Shown in pieces: positions 50,639 to 59,878 of a DNA stretch of 64,000 bases. Where the stretch lies: the NCBI RefSeq assembly GCF_014192715.1, contig NZ_JACHYH010000005.1, positions 229,003-293,002 on the forward strand, written 5' to 3'. The stretch comes from Luteibacter sp. Sphag1AF (GTDB taxonomy: Bacteria; Pseudomonadota; Gammaproteobacteria; Xanthomonadales; Rhodanobacteraceae). The stretch's first letter is position 1, and the number at the start of each line of letters is the position of its first letter. The notes beneath the pieces are model-generated. The model worked only from the letters and a program-made list of their open reading frames with translations, was not told where the DNA came from and searched no databases. Made by a program: the position numbers and the translations under genes.

Positions 50639-52378
50639 ATGTCGACCAACGCGCCCTCCTGGCTACGTGCCCGTGCACGCCCGCTGCGAAGCCTGCTCAC
50701 CCGGGGCATCGCAGCAGGCACGGCGCATGCCCTTCTGGTATGCGCCGGCGCGTGGCTGATTGCCCACGTGCTGGCGCAGGCCATCTTTGCGGATCGCGCT
50801 TTGGCCACGCTGTGGCCGGAACTCGTGGCGCTGGTGGTGACCGGGGCGTTGCGGGCGTGGCTGGTCGTGGTGCAGCGGGCTGTGCAATTCGACGCGGGGG
50901 CGCGGATCGTGGAGCAGGTGCACCACGAACTGGACGCCAGCCTCAAGGCACGCGGTCCCAAATGGGCCGCGCAACAGGCCAGCGGCGATGTGGTCACCCG
51001 ACTGGTGGATGGCGTGGATGCGCTCGCGCCCTACTACTCCGGTTATCTGCCGCAGATGTATCTGTCGCTGATCATTCCCGCCGTGGTTCTGGTGTGCATC
51101 CTGACCGCCGAGCCGTGGTCGGCACTGGTGCTTCTGGGGTGCACGCCTCTGCTTCCCGTCTTCATGATTCTGGCAGGCAAGGCCGCCGCAGCCGCGAGCG
51201 AGCGGCGCTGGATGCGCCTGCGCCGTCTGGGTGCACGCTTCATGGATGCGCTATCGGGCCTCACCACACTGAGGCTTTATGGCGCGGCTGAACGCGAGCA
51301 GCAAGTGCTTGCCGCCACGGGTGATGCCTACCGGCGCGACACCATGGGCGTGCTTCGCATCGCGTTTCTCTCGGCACTGGTGCTGGAATTTTTCGCCACC
51401 GTCAGCATTGCGGTGATCGCCGTGCTGATCGGCTTCCGTCTGCTGGGCGGCAAACTGGCCTTCGAGCCGGGTATGTTCGTGCTGTTGCTGGCGCCCGAAT
51501 TTTTTGCACCTCTGCGCGCTCTGGGCACGCAGCGTCATCAGCGCATGGAAGCGGTAGCCGCCGCAGAAGGCGTGCTGGAGGTGCTGGGCGGTTCCGGCGA
51601 CGACAACCTCATCCAGCCGCACACAGGCACGCACGTTCCCGGTCGTCAGGCACCGGCCATCCTCTTCGACGAGGTGACCTTCGCCCACGACGCCGGACGC
51701 GATGTGCTCGATCACGTTTCCCTGCACATACCTGCCGGCAGTCGCCTTACCCTCGTGGGTGAAAGCGGCAGTGGGAAAAGCACGCTTCTCAATCTGCTGA
51801 TGGGATTCGTATCGCCGCAGCGTGGCCGCGTGCTTATTGATGGCATCGACATGGCCGACCTGGACATGAGCGCATGGCGTGACCGCATTTCGTGGGTATC
51901 GCAGCGGCCTTACGTATTTCACGGTAGCGTACGGGACAACCTGATGATCGCCCGACCGGATGCCGACGAACTTTCGCTGCGCCGAGCCATCCAGTTTGCG
52001 TCGCTGGAAACTGTGATTGCGGGCTTGCCCGATGGCATGGCAACGCTCCTTGGCGAACACGGCACCGGCCTCTCCGGCGGCCAGTTTCAGCGCCTGGCAC
52101 TGGCGCGCGCATGGTTGCGCAACGCGCCAGTCCTGCTGCTGGACGAACCGACTCAGCATCTGGACGCCGCCACGGCCCGTTCCATCGACGAGGCGCTTGA
52201 GACCTTCGCCACGGGACGCACCGTCATCCGCGTGGCGCATCGACTGGACGCCATAGCCGACGACGAAATGGTTGCCGTGATGTCTCACGGCCGCATCGTG
52301 GAGTACGGCGTGGCAGCTCACCTGCGTACTCAGGCCGGCTTTTTCTCCTCCCTTGTGGCTGCGGATCGCAGCGCATGA
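50639..52378 (+). CDS. cydD: Heterodimeric ABC exporter subunit CydD
   Basis: The 579-residue ABC half-transporter has six helices, the CydD-type segment SGDVVTRLVDGVDALAPYYS, RFMDALSGLTTLRLYGAAER, and an ATPase domain with GESGSGKST, LSGGQFQRLALARA and VLLLDEPTQHLD. CydDC exports cysteine or glutathione (and in recent work handles haem) and is needed to assemble bd oxidase. The ATG at 50639 is chosen; the earlier frame is in the cydX gene. Its stop overlaps the cydC start. Confidence 0.93.
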   Translation: MSTNAPSWLRARARPLRSLLTRGIAAGTAHALLVCAGAWLIAHVLAQAIFADRALATLWPELVALVVTGALRAWLVVVQRAVQFDAGARIVEQVHHELDASLKARGPKWAAQQASGDVVTRLVDGVDALAPYYSGYLPQMYLSLIIPAVVLVCILTAEPWSALVLLGCTPLLPVFMILAGKAAAAASERRWMRLRRLGARFMDALSGLTTLRLYGAAEREQQVLAATGDAYRRDTMGVLRIAFLSALVLEFFATVSIAVIAVLIGFRLLGGKLAFEPGMFVLLLAPEFFAPLRALGTQRHQRMEAVAAAEGVLEVLGGSGDDNLIQPHTGTHVPGRQAPAILFDEVTFAHDAGRDVLDHVSLHIPAGSRLTLVGESGSGKSTLLNLLMGFVSPQRGRVLIDGIDMADLDMSAWRDRISWVSQRPYVFHGSVRDNLMIARPDADELSLRRAIQFASLETVIAGLPDGMATLLGEHGTGLSGGQFQRLALARAWLRNAPVLLLDEPTQHLDAATARSIDEALETFATGRTVIRVAHRLDAIADDEMVAVMSHGRIVEYGVAAHLRTQAGFFSSLVAADRSA

Positions 52379-54090
52379 ATCGCAGCCCGTGGAAGCGCCT
52401 CTTCTCGCTGCTTCGCGATGATCGCCTGCGCATGCTCGCTGGCGCGGGCGCTGCGCTTCTGAGTACGGTGGCAGGTATCGCCCTGCTCGCCCTGTCTGGC
52501 CATTTCATCACCAGCATGGCGCTGGCGGGCGTCGGCGGCCTGGCCATCAACTACTACACACCGGCTGCACTTATCCGGCTGTTTGCCATCGTGCGCACGG
52601 GCGGCCGCTATGCCGAGCGACTGATTACCCACGACGCCACACTGTCCATCCTTGCCCGGCTGCGCGTATGGCTGTTTGCCCGGGTGATTCCGCTGGCGCC
52701 CGGCGCGCTGGGCAAACTGGGCAGTGCGCAAGTGTATTCCCGCATACGCGCCGACATCGACACGCTGGAGCACGCGTATCTAGGCGTCCTGACGCCGGCG
52801 GCGGTGGCGCTGCTGACCTCCGGTGGCGTGGTTGTGCTCACAGGGTGCTATTCGGTGCCGCTGGCACTCGTACTGGCCGCACTCTACCTGCTGGCCGGGG
52901 TGGTGCTTCCCTGGTGGGCCGCCCGGCGTGGAAGCCTGCCTGCCGCAACGGCCGACGAATGGGCCGAAGCCATGCGCTGGCAGATTGCCGATGGTCTGCG
53001 TGGACGCGCGGAGCTGGCCCTGTTCGGCGTTGAAGACGAACATGCCCGTCGTCTCGCCGAAACGCTGAAGCTGCGCCAGTCGGCGCTGCGTCGCGTGCAG
53101 CGTCTTCAGGCACTGGCCGACGCAGCGCTTGCCCTGCTGGTACCACTGGCCGCCGCATCAGCCCTGGCCATTGGCATGCTCGCCGTCCATCAGCACCGCC
53201 TTCAGCCTGCGGAACTGACCATGCTGGTGTTGCTGGGCGTGGCCGGTTTCGACGCCGTGGCACCGCTGCCTTCTGCGTGGGCCCGACTGGGCGCCGTGCG
53301 TGCTGCCGCGTTGCGCGTGTTTGAACTGGCTGATCGCACACCGGTCGTCAGCGATCCACCGGACACACCGGATGTACCCATTCCGCAAGCGCATCCCGAC
53401 CTGCATCTGCGCGAGGTGTGGCTGAACTACGGCGAAGCGCACTGGGCGCTCAAGGGCGTGAATCTGTCCATTCCTTACGGACGGCGCGTGGCGCTTGTCG
53501 GGGCATCCGGCGCGGGCAAGAGCAGCCTCGTCGCAGCGTTATGCCGGTTTGCTCCGTGGCAGGGTCGTATCAACCTGGGCGGCGTGCCGCTGGATGCGCT
53601 ACCCGGCGACGTGGCGCGCACGTACTTTGCCGTGGTGGAGCAGAAGCCGTATCTGTTCGACGGCAGCCTGCGCGACAACTTGCTGCTGGCCTGTCCCGAC
53701 GCAAACGACGATCGGCTGATCGAGGCACTGCATCACGCCCAGCTTGGCGACTATCTGCAGGCGCTGCCCCGCGGTCTCAACACATGGATCGGCGAGAACG
53801 GCGTGGGCGTTTCCGGCGGTGAAGGCCGTCGCATCGCGATAGCCCGCGCGTTGCTGAGCTCCGCGCCCATCCTGCTGCTGGACGAGCCGACCGAAGGGCT
53901 GGATGCACATACGTCCCGGGCTCTTTATGCGTCGCTTGCGGCGCAAGCCGACGGCCGGACGATGCTCATCATCACGCACAAGCCCGGAGCATTGCAGGAA
54001 CTTGTGGACGATGTGGTGACCATGGTCGATGGCGTGGTGACTGCTCCATCGCCGGTGCTGGACCCCGACTGGCAGCGCCATCGCGGCTGA
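52375..54090 (+). CDS. cydC: Heterodimeric ABC exporter subunit CydC
   Basis: The 571-residue partner half-transporter starts with LFSLLRDDRLRMLAGAGAAL and has TPAALIRLFAIVRTGGRYAE, the CydC pattern, then an ATPase domain with GASGAGKSS, VSGGEGRRIAIARALL and ILLLDEPTEGLD. It forms the CydDC dimer in the inner membrane. It begins inside the cydD stop (ATGA) and ends the cluster. Confidence 0.93.
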   Translation: MNRSPWKRLFSLLRDDRLRMLAGAGAALLSTVAGIALLALSGHFITSMALAGVGGLAINYYTPAALIRLFAIVRTGGRYAERLITHDATLSILARLRVWLFARVIPLAPGALGKLGSAQVYSRIRADIDTLEHAYLGVLTPAAVALLTSGGVVVLTGCYSVPLALVLAALYLLAGVVLPWWAARRGSLPAATADEWAEAMRWQIADGLRGRAELALFGVEDEHARRLAETLKLRQSALRRVQRLQALADAALALLVPLAAASALAIGMLAVHQHRLQPAELTMLVLLGVAGFDAVAPLPSAWARLGAVRAAALRVFELADRTPVVSDPPDTPDVPIPQAHPDLHLREVWLNYGEAHWALKGVNLSIPYGRRVALVGASGAGKSSLVAALCRFAPWQGRINLGGVPLDALPGDVARTYFAVVEQKPYLFDGSLRDNLLLACPDANDDRLIEALHHAQLGDYLQALPRGLNTWIGENGVGVSGGEGRRIAIARALLSSAPILLLDEPTEGLDAHTSRALYASLAAQADGRTMLIITHKPGALQELVDDVVTMVDGVVTAPSPVLDPDWQRHRG

Positions 54091-54414
54091 GCCACGCGCT
54101 GCCTGTACCCACGCTGTTGCCGCGTGACGCTGCTGATTGACACCTTCCGAACCGGGCAAGACAATGCGCCACGACGGGCGCATCCCACGCCTTTCTTCCC
54201 GGCTGCCGCATGCACCGTTGCGAGGACTGGGCCATGAAGCTCACCTTCTGTTTTGATTCAAACCGCCTTGCACACCTGCATGGCGGAGGATGCCGTCCTC
54301 CCAGTCCGTGCTCCCTGCACTGATGAGGTGCGCCCGTCGGCGCGCTGAACTTTTCGTGCGCGGTCCCGCATGGGCGACCGCGTCAGACGAATCTGTGGAT
54401 GGCAGGAGCGTGAC
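54091..54414. other. 324-bp intergenic region after cydC
   Basis: No supported gene was found here. It contains one short hairpin (GGAGGA 54285-54290 with TCCTCC 54296-54301). The first half probably ends the cyd transcript and the second half should carry the promoter of the phosphate transporter gene. No pho box was recognised. Confidence 0.5.
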
Positions 54415-56076
54415 ATGAATGGAACCTTCGTTCTTCTGGACATCGCAGGCTATGTGGCCCTTTTGCTTTGGGGAACCCACATGGTCACCAGTGGTGTGCT
54501 GCGCGGATACGGCAGCGCGGTGCGCCGCTGGCTGGGCCGATACCTTGGGTTTCGACCCACCGCCTTCGCGTTCGGCCTGTGCCTGACTGCACTGTTGCAG
54601 AGCAGTACCGCCACCGGCCTGATGGCCACCTCCTTCGCAGCCGATGGCGCGCTGGGCCTCGCGCCGGGCCTGGCCGTGATGCTGGGCGCGAACGTGGGTA
54701 CGTCGCTGATCGTGCAGGTCATGTCGTTCGACATTTCCCTCATCGCGCCTGTCCTCATCCTTCTCGGTTTTGTCGTCCACAGGCGCAGTGACGATGCGCG
54801 CCTGGAAAACGTGGGCCGTGTCGCCATCGGGCTGGGCCTCATGCTGCTGTCGCTGCACCTGCTGGTGACATCTCTGGCGCCGATGGAAAACGCGCAGGTG
54901 CTGCGCTCGGTGTTGCAGGCGCTGGCCAGCGAGCCCGTGCTGGCGATGCTGGTCGCCGCCGTGCTCACCTGGCTGTGTCATTCCAGCGTTGCCATCGTCC
55001 TGCTGATCGTGTCTTTCGCCAGCGCCGGCATGGTCGATGCACCCGGTGCGCTGGCCCTCGTGCTGGGCGCCAATCTTGGCGGCACCATTCCCGCCCTTCT
55101 GGATGCGCAACGTCCCACCGCGCGTCGGTTGCCGATGGGAAACCTCATCGTGCGGGCGACCGGATGCGTGCTGTGCCTGCCCATCCTTCATCCGCTGGCT
55201 GACTGGCTGGCTCCCCTGGGTGCATCGCCCGCGCGCATCGCCGTGAACTTCCACACGGCATTCAACCTGGGCCTGGCGGCGCTCTTCATTCTTCCCGTGG
55301 AAAGCCTCGCCCGGCTGCTGGTACGCCTGCTGCCCGAGCCGCCGCAGCCGAACGATCCGGGGGTGCCGCTGTACCTGGACGAGGTCGCGCTCGATTCGGC
55401 CAACGTTGCCCTGGCCAATGCCGCCCGCGAAGCCATGCGCATGGCCGACATGGTCGAAAGCATGCTCAAGGGACTGGTCGAGGTTTTCGGCAAGGATGAC
55501 CGCGCCCGCGCCACCGCCATCGGCCAGATGGACCCGTGGCTGGATCGCCTCGGCCTGGCTATCCGCGCGTATCTTGCGGACCTGGGCAGCGAGGCACTGA
55601 ACGAAGAAGACGGCGAGCGCAGCCAGGAAATCCATGCGTTCGTCATCAACATCGAACACATCGGCGATATCACCGCCAACAACCTCATGGAATTTGCGGC
55701 CAAGAAAGCGGCGCGCGGGCAGGACTTCTCCGCTGAAGACATCATTGACCTGGCCGCCATGCATGCGCAGGTAATGGAAAGCCTGCGACTCGGCCTCACC
55801 GTGTTCCTGCGTGGAGACCTGCGTGCGGCGCAGAATCTGGTCGCACGGAAGGAAGTGCTGTGGCGACTGGAAAACGAAGCGTCCGAGAGGCATATCCGCG
55901 CGCTGCGCGAACGTCGCGATGGGGGCGGTGGCGGCGACGTGTATCTGCGTATCCTTCGCGATCTCAAACGCATCCATTCCCATCTGGCAGCGCTGGCGTA
56001 CCTGCCGCTGGAGCGCGCCGGCATGCTCCAGGGCCGGCTGGTGCGCGACGTCGTCCCTCCTTCACACGCCAGTTGA
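54415..56076 (+). CDS. Na/phosphate cotransporter with C-terminal PhoU domain (NptA/YjbB type)
   Basis: The 553-residue protein has two Na/Pi-cotransporter repeats: ALLQSSTATGLMATSFAADG with LGANVGTSLIVQ, and LCHSSVAIVLLIVSFASAG with LGANLGGTIPALLD (QSS is HSS in the second). A helical PhoU-like domain follows from about residue 335 (NAAREAMRMADMVESMLKGL, NIEHIGDITANNLMEFA). YjbB-like proteins move phosphate, often outward when internal levels are high. ATG 54415 follows CAGGAG. Confidence 0.9.
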   Translation: MNGTFVLLDIAGYVALLLWGTHMVTSGVLRGYGSAVRRWLGRYLGFRPTAFAFGLCLTALLQSSTATGLMATSFAADGALGLAPGLAVMLGANVGTSLIVQVMSFDISLIAPVLILLGFVVHRRSDDARLENVGRVAIGLGLMLLSLHLLVTSLAPMENAQVLRSVLQALASEPVLAMLVAAVLTWLCHSSVAIVLLIVSFASAGMVDAPGALALVLGANLGGTIPALLDAQRPTARRLPMGNLIVRATGCVLCLPILHPLADWLAPLGASPARIAVNFHTAFNLGLAALFILPVESLARLLVRLLPEPPQPNDPGVPLYLDEVALDSANVALANAAREAMRMADMVESMLKGLVEVFGKDDRARATAIGQMDPWLDRLGLAIRAYLADLGSEALNEEDGERSQEIHAFVINIEHIGDITANNLMEFAAKKAARGQDFSAEDIIDLAAMHAQVMESLRLGLTVFLRGDLRAAQNLVARKEVLWRLENEASERHIRALRERRDGGGGGDVYLRILRDLKRIHSHLAALAYLPLERAGMLQGRLVRDVVPPSHAS

Positions 56077-56146
56077 CGGGCGGCCCCGGGATCGCCGGGC
56101 CGCTTTCCCTTACCATGGCCGGTTAATCGTCCTTTCGAGTGCGCAC

Positions 56147-56989
56147 GTGCCCCACTACACCGGCCCCCTTCTCACCGCCCCCACCGCCCAGGCATTGCTT
56201 GCTGCACGTGATGGCGGCGCCACCGAATGGACGGGGTCCGCAGACCTTGATCGCAGCAGCGGCACCGCCGCGCTCGGTGCAGACCACTGGTCGTGGAATG
56301 GCGACGATTTCCCGTATCCGTCGCGCATCAGGGACCGGACGATCTACTACTTCGATGGCAGCGACTTCGAGCCCGTGTCGCGGTTTTCAGGCTCGCTCAT
56401 CAAGCTCGTGCCCACACAGTGGGGCGCGCCAACCTTCGAGATCGACGGCATCAAGATGCTGCCCACCTCGAAAGAGTCACCCGTGGACGATGCCCGCCGG
56501 AAAGTCGCCCTGATCGAACCGCGCGGCAAGGTGGTGCTCGACACCTGCGGTGGCCTCGGCTACTTCGCGGCGTGCTGCCTGGAAGCGGGCGTCGGCCAGA
56601 TTCGCTCGTTCGAGAAAAACGAAGACGTTCTCTGGCTGCGCACCCTCAACCCGTGGTCACCGGACCCGGATGCTCCGGAGTATGGCGGCCGCCTGAGCCT
56701 CACTCACGGCGATGTGTCCGAGGCCATGGCCCGGGTGGCCGACGCCTCCATCGACGCCCTGCTCCACGATCCACCGCGCTTCGGCATCGCGGGCGAACTC
56801 TATTCCCAGGTGTTCTACAACCATCTGGCGCGCGTCCTGCGCCGCGGCGGCAAGATGTTCCACTACACCGGCTCGCCCAACAAACTGACCAGCGGACGTG
56901 ATGTGCCACGTGAAGTGGCCGCGAGACTGGAGAAAGCTGGCTTTCGCGCCGAACTGGCGCTCGATGGCGTGCTGGCGGTTCGTCGTTGA
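56147..56989 (+). CDS. Archaeal-type SAM-dependent methyltransferase
   Basis: The 280-residue protein starts at GTG 56147 (PHYTGPLLTAP). Its C-terminal half is a class I methyltransferase: motif I LDTCGGLGYFAACCLEAG, an acidic FEKNEDVLWL strand, the LTHGDVSEAM strand, and DALLHDPPRFGIAGEL with a DPP motif typical of amino- or RNA-methylating enzymes. The order and the late GKMFHYTGSPNKLTSGRD recall the predicted archaeal methyltransferases of COG2521. The N-terminal half (about 1-115) is unassigned. The target is unknown. It is transcribed after the phosphate transporter, about 70 bp downstream. Confidence 0.78.
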   Translation: MPHYTGPLLTAPTAQALLAARDGGATEWTGSADLDRSSGTAALGADHWSWNGDDFPYPSRIRDRTIYYFDGSDFEPVSRFSGSLIKLVPTQWGAPTFEIDGIKMLPTSKESPVDDARRKVALIEPRGKVVLDTCGGLGYFAACCLEAGVGQIRSFEKNEDVLWLRTLNPWSPDPDAPEYGGRLSLTHGDVSEAMARVADASIDALLHDPPRFGIAGELYSQVFYNHLARVLRRGGKMFHYTGSPNKLTSGRDVPREVAARLEKAGFRAELALDGVLAVRR

Positions 56990-57089
56990 ATTCAAGGGCG
57001 TAACGCCTTGCCCGAATCGCAAGCAGGCTCACTACCTCAGGGGGTGGGCGACACGTTCGTGCACGAAGAATAAATACATAGCATCCGCC

Positions 57090-57107
57090 TAATTGTCACG
57101 GCAACTA
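57090..57107. promoter_or_regulatory. Putative MarR operator
   Basis: TAATTG (57090-57095) and CAACTA (57102-57107) form an inverted repeat with one mismatch around a 6-bp spacer, 16 bp before the MarR start. The dimensions fit MarR/SlyA-type sites. The MarR protein probably represses its own operon here. Confidence 0.5.
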
Positions 57108-57122
57108 ATAGGGTGCTAGCCT

Positions 57123-57596
57123 ATGCGAATGGACCCCCTCACCCTGCTACAGACGCGTTTCACGACGCTGCTTCCATCGACCAGTCGGCGCTGGCAGCGG
57201 CTGCTCGATACGCGCCTCGGGGACTGCGGGGTCAGTTCGGCCTGTGTGGTGCCCGTGATTCTCATCGGGCGCTCCGGCGGCGGCATTCATCAGGTCACCC
57301 TTGCCGAGCAACTCGGCGTGGTCGGCCCATCGCTGGTCAGAACCCTCGACAAGCTCGATGAGCAGGGGCTGGTTCGACGTGAGAACGACCCCTGTGACCG
57401 TCGTGCAAAAACCCTCTGGCTCACCGACACCGGTCGCGCGCTGGCAGCGGAACTTGAAGTGCGGCTTACCGCCCTGCGCCACGAAGTCTTCGCCGGCATC
57501 AGTGCCGAAGACATCGCCGCCGCCCTGCGTGTGCACCAGGCACTGATCGACGCGCTGCCTGTTCCGTTTCCGGCCATCCCCATCTCGCAACCGTAA
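57123..57596 (+). CDS. MarR-family repressor of the efflux operon
   Basis: The 157-residue protein has the MarR winged helix: GIHQVTLAEQLGVVGPSLVR as helix-turn-helix, TLDKLDEQGLVRRENDPCDR as the wing with the conserved D-R, and LWLTDTGRAL. It is the first gene of a run with FUSC, DUF1656, HlyD and NodT genes, 21 bp before the FUSC start. MarR proteins at such loci respond to aromatic acids; the ligand here is inferred only by analogy. Confidence 0.9.
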   Translation: MRMDPLTLLQTRFTTLLPSTSRRWQRLLDTRLGDCGVSSACVVPVILIGRSGGGIHQVTLAEQLGVVGPSLVRTLDKLDEQGLVRRENDPCDRRAKTLWLTDTGRALAAELEVRLTALRHEVFAGISAEDIAAALRVHQALIDALPVPFPAIPISQP

Positions 57597-57617
57597 GTTC
57601 GCAAGGAATTCGTCCCG

Positions 57618-59660
57618 ATGGGCGCGCCCAGTGCTTCGGAGTGGCTGTACTCCGGAAAAGCCTTTATTGCCGCGATGCTGGCGTTCTACCTGGCGCTGGT
57701 GTTGCAACTACCCAATCCGTACTGGTCATTCGCTACCGTCTACATCGTGTCGCACCCGTTGTCCGGTGCCACCCGCTCCAAAGCCGTGTACCGGGCACTG
57801 GGCACACTGATCGGTGCGGCAATGGCAGTGGTGCTCGTGCCGACCTTCGCCGAATCCCCGCTGATGCTCGTGTTCGCGATTGGCTGCTGGGCCACCCTTT
57901 CGCTGTACCTGTCGCTGCGCAACAACCGGCCCAGTGCCTACTGTTTTCTGCTGGCGTCCTACACCACGCCGCTCGTCGCGATACCGGCCATCCTCGCTCC
58001 CGGCTCCATCTTCGACATCGCGCTCGCGCGAAGCGAAGAAATCCTGCTGGGCATCGTATGCGCGAGCGTCGTCAGCGCCCTGCTGTTTCCCAGCCGCGTG
58101 TCGCCCTTATTCCATGCGCGCGTGGAAGCCGTGCTGCGAGATGCCGCAAACTGGACCACCACCCGACTCGCCGACCCTACTCACCGTGCGCCTCCGGCCT
58201 TACGCGCCCGCCTGCTCAGCGATGTGGTGTCGCTGGACGCGCTCATCACCCAGCTTTCGTACGACTCCGCCCGGCGCGGCCAGGAAGACGAGGCGCGGCA
58301 AATCCGCGTGCGCATGACCATGCTGATTCCGCAGGTGGCTGCGCTGTCCGACGCGCTGGCCGCCATCGACAGCCGCCGTGTGCCGCGCGGCGACGGCCTG
58401 AGGGATGCGCTGGAAAACACCCTTGCATGGATGCGTGAAGGCACCACCGCAGACAGCCACACCGCCGCCCTCCTGCGCACGAAAGTGCAGGATGCACGCG
58501 ACGCGGTCACTCTTCCGCTGCTGGACCATGCGCTCATCACCAACGCGCTGGATCGCCTGGGGGACCTGATCGACCTCTGGCAAGACTGCCTCGTGCTGCA
58601 CGACGCATTCAATGCCAGCGAACCGGTAGCCCCGCCACTGTCGTATCGCGCGCATGCGCTCGGTCATCACGCGCGTTACTACGATCACGGCATGATGCTG
58701 ATTGCCGCGCTGTCACCGGCCATGGCCGTGGTGGTCGCGGGCTGGGTATGGCTGGCTACCAGCTGGCCAGGTGGTGCGAGCGGCGTGGTGATGGTCGCCG
58801 TGTCCACGGCCTTCTTTGCCGCCTCGGATAATCCCGCCGCGCAGGTCGGTCGCTTCCTGATCTGGGAGACGCTGAGCATCCTCACGGCCGGCATCTATCT
58901 GTTCTGCATCCTGCCGCATATCACCAGCTTTGCCGGCGTGGCAGCGTCTATGGCCATTCCGTTGCTGGTCGTGGGCGCATTCACCGGCCGGCCTCATCTG
59001 AACATGGGCGTGCTGCTGCTCACCTCGCAGACCATCAGCGACATCGCATTCCGCAACAACGCCGCGCCCAACTTCGATGACTTCGCCAACTCCAGCCTCG
59101 CCATGATCCTCGGCCTGGTGTTCGCGCTGGTGTGGACGCTGATCACGCGCCCGTTTGGCGCAGAAATCGCTGCACGACGGCTGGCGCGCGCCAACTGGCG
59201 CGGACAGGCCCGACTGGCCGAGCGCGTGCTTCCCGGCCAGCGCCTGGAATACACCGCGCGCATTCTTGACCGCACCGCGCAATGGCTTCCCCGGCTCGCT
59301 CTGGTTACCGGCGAGTCGCTGATGAAAATGGATGCGGTGCGCGACATGCGCATCTGTCTGGCCCTGCTTGATTTGCAGGCGTTGCGCGACCGTGACCCGG
59401 CCGTAACACCGGAGCTGGTGTCCGTTCTCAAGGCAAGCCGCGCGTATTTCCTTGCCTGCACAGAGCAGGACGCGCCGCTGCCGCCACCGGTTGAACTGAT
59501 CGCCCGGATTGACGGCGTGATTGCCCGGACGCTCGCCAACGACGAACCGGCTGCCAAGCTTTTGATCCGCTATCGACAGGCGCTGTCGAGCGATTTTTCT
59601 GTCGCCCCCCCCGACGCCTTCCTTCCCCTGCTGCCACCCACTCTCCCGACCCCGACGTGA
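57618..59660 (+). CDS. FUSC-family inner-membrane exporter (AaeB type)
   Basis: The 680-residue protein has two membrane bundles (about 10-160 and 360-500) flanking cytoplasmic segments, the FUSC/AaeB layout. The start reads EWLYSGKAFIAAMLAFYLAL, then PYWSFATVYIVSHPLSGATR, the usual FUSC opening; the second bundle has SPAMAVVVAGWVWLATSWPG. E. coli AaeB with AaeA exports p-hydroxybenzoate-like acids. AAGGAA precedes the ATG, and the stop overlaps the next gene. Confidence 0.92.
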   Translation: MGAPSASEWLYSGKAFIAAMLAFYLALVLQLPNPYWSFATVYIVSHPLSGATRSKAVYRALGTLIGAAMAVVLVPTFAESPLMLVFAIGCWATLSLYLSLRNNRPSAYCFLLASYTTPLVAIPAILAPGSIFDIALARSEEILLGIVCASVVSALLFPSRVSPLFHARVEAVLRDAANWTTTRLADPTHRAPPALRARLLSDVVSLDALITQLSYDSARRGQEDEARQIRVRMTMLIPQVAALSDALAAIDSRRVPRGDGLRDALENTLAWMREGTTADSHTAALLRTKVQDARDAVTLPLLDHALITNALDRLGDLIDLWQDCLVLHDAFNASEPVAPPLSYRAHALGHHARYYDHGMMLIAALSPAMAVVVAGWVWLATSWPGGASGVVMVAVSTAFFAASDNPAAQVGRFLIWETLSILTAGIYLFCILPHITSFAGVAASMAIPLLVVGAFTGRPHLNMGVLLLTSQTISDIAFRNNAAPNFDDFANSSLAMILGLVFALVWTLITRPFGAEIAARRLARANWRGQARLAERVLPGQRLEYTARILDRTAQWLPRLALVTGESLMKMDAVRDMRICLALLDLQALRDRDPAVTPELVSVLKASRAYFLACTEQDAPLPPPVELIARIDGVIARTLANDEPAAKLLIRYRQALSSDFSVAPPDAFLPLLPPTLPTPT

Positions 59661-59878
59661 ACACCTATATCTACGGCGAATTCAGCCTGTACGGCGTCTT
59701 CGTGCCCAAGTTCCTGGTCGTGCTGACCGTGGCTTACGCACTGAAAACCCTCGTGCGTTTCCTGCTTGCCCGCACGCCGTTCTATCAATGGATATGGCAT
59801 CCGGAGTTGTTCAACTTCGCGATGTACATCGTTCTCCTCGGCGGCATGCTCGCCCTTATGCACGGATGGAAGTCATGA
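59657..59878 (+). CDS. DUF1656 (AaeX-like) small membrane protein
   Basis: The 73-residue protein has two membrane helices (FVPKFLVVLTVAYALKTLVR and LFNFAMYIVLLGGMLAL) and the DUF1656 opening YGEFSLYGVFVPKF. Such proteins sit between the FUSC and HlyD genes in aae-type operons; their role is undefined. It starts at a GTG overlapping the FUSC stop and its own stop overlaps the HlyD start. Confidence 0.92.
   Translation: MNTYIYGEFSLYGVFVPKFLVVLTVAYALKTLVRFLLARTPFYQWIWHPELFNFAMYIVLLGGMLALMHGWKS

Noticed and set aside
54285..54301. Small hairpin before the phosphate transporter as a riboswitch or pho site
   Set aside because: Six-base arms only; no known riboswitch or pho-box pattern was recognisable.
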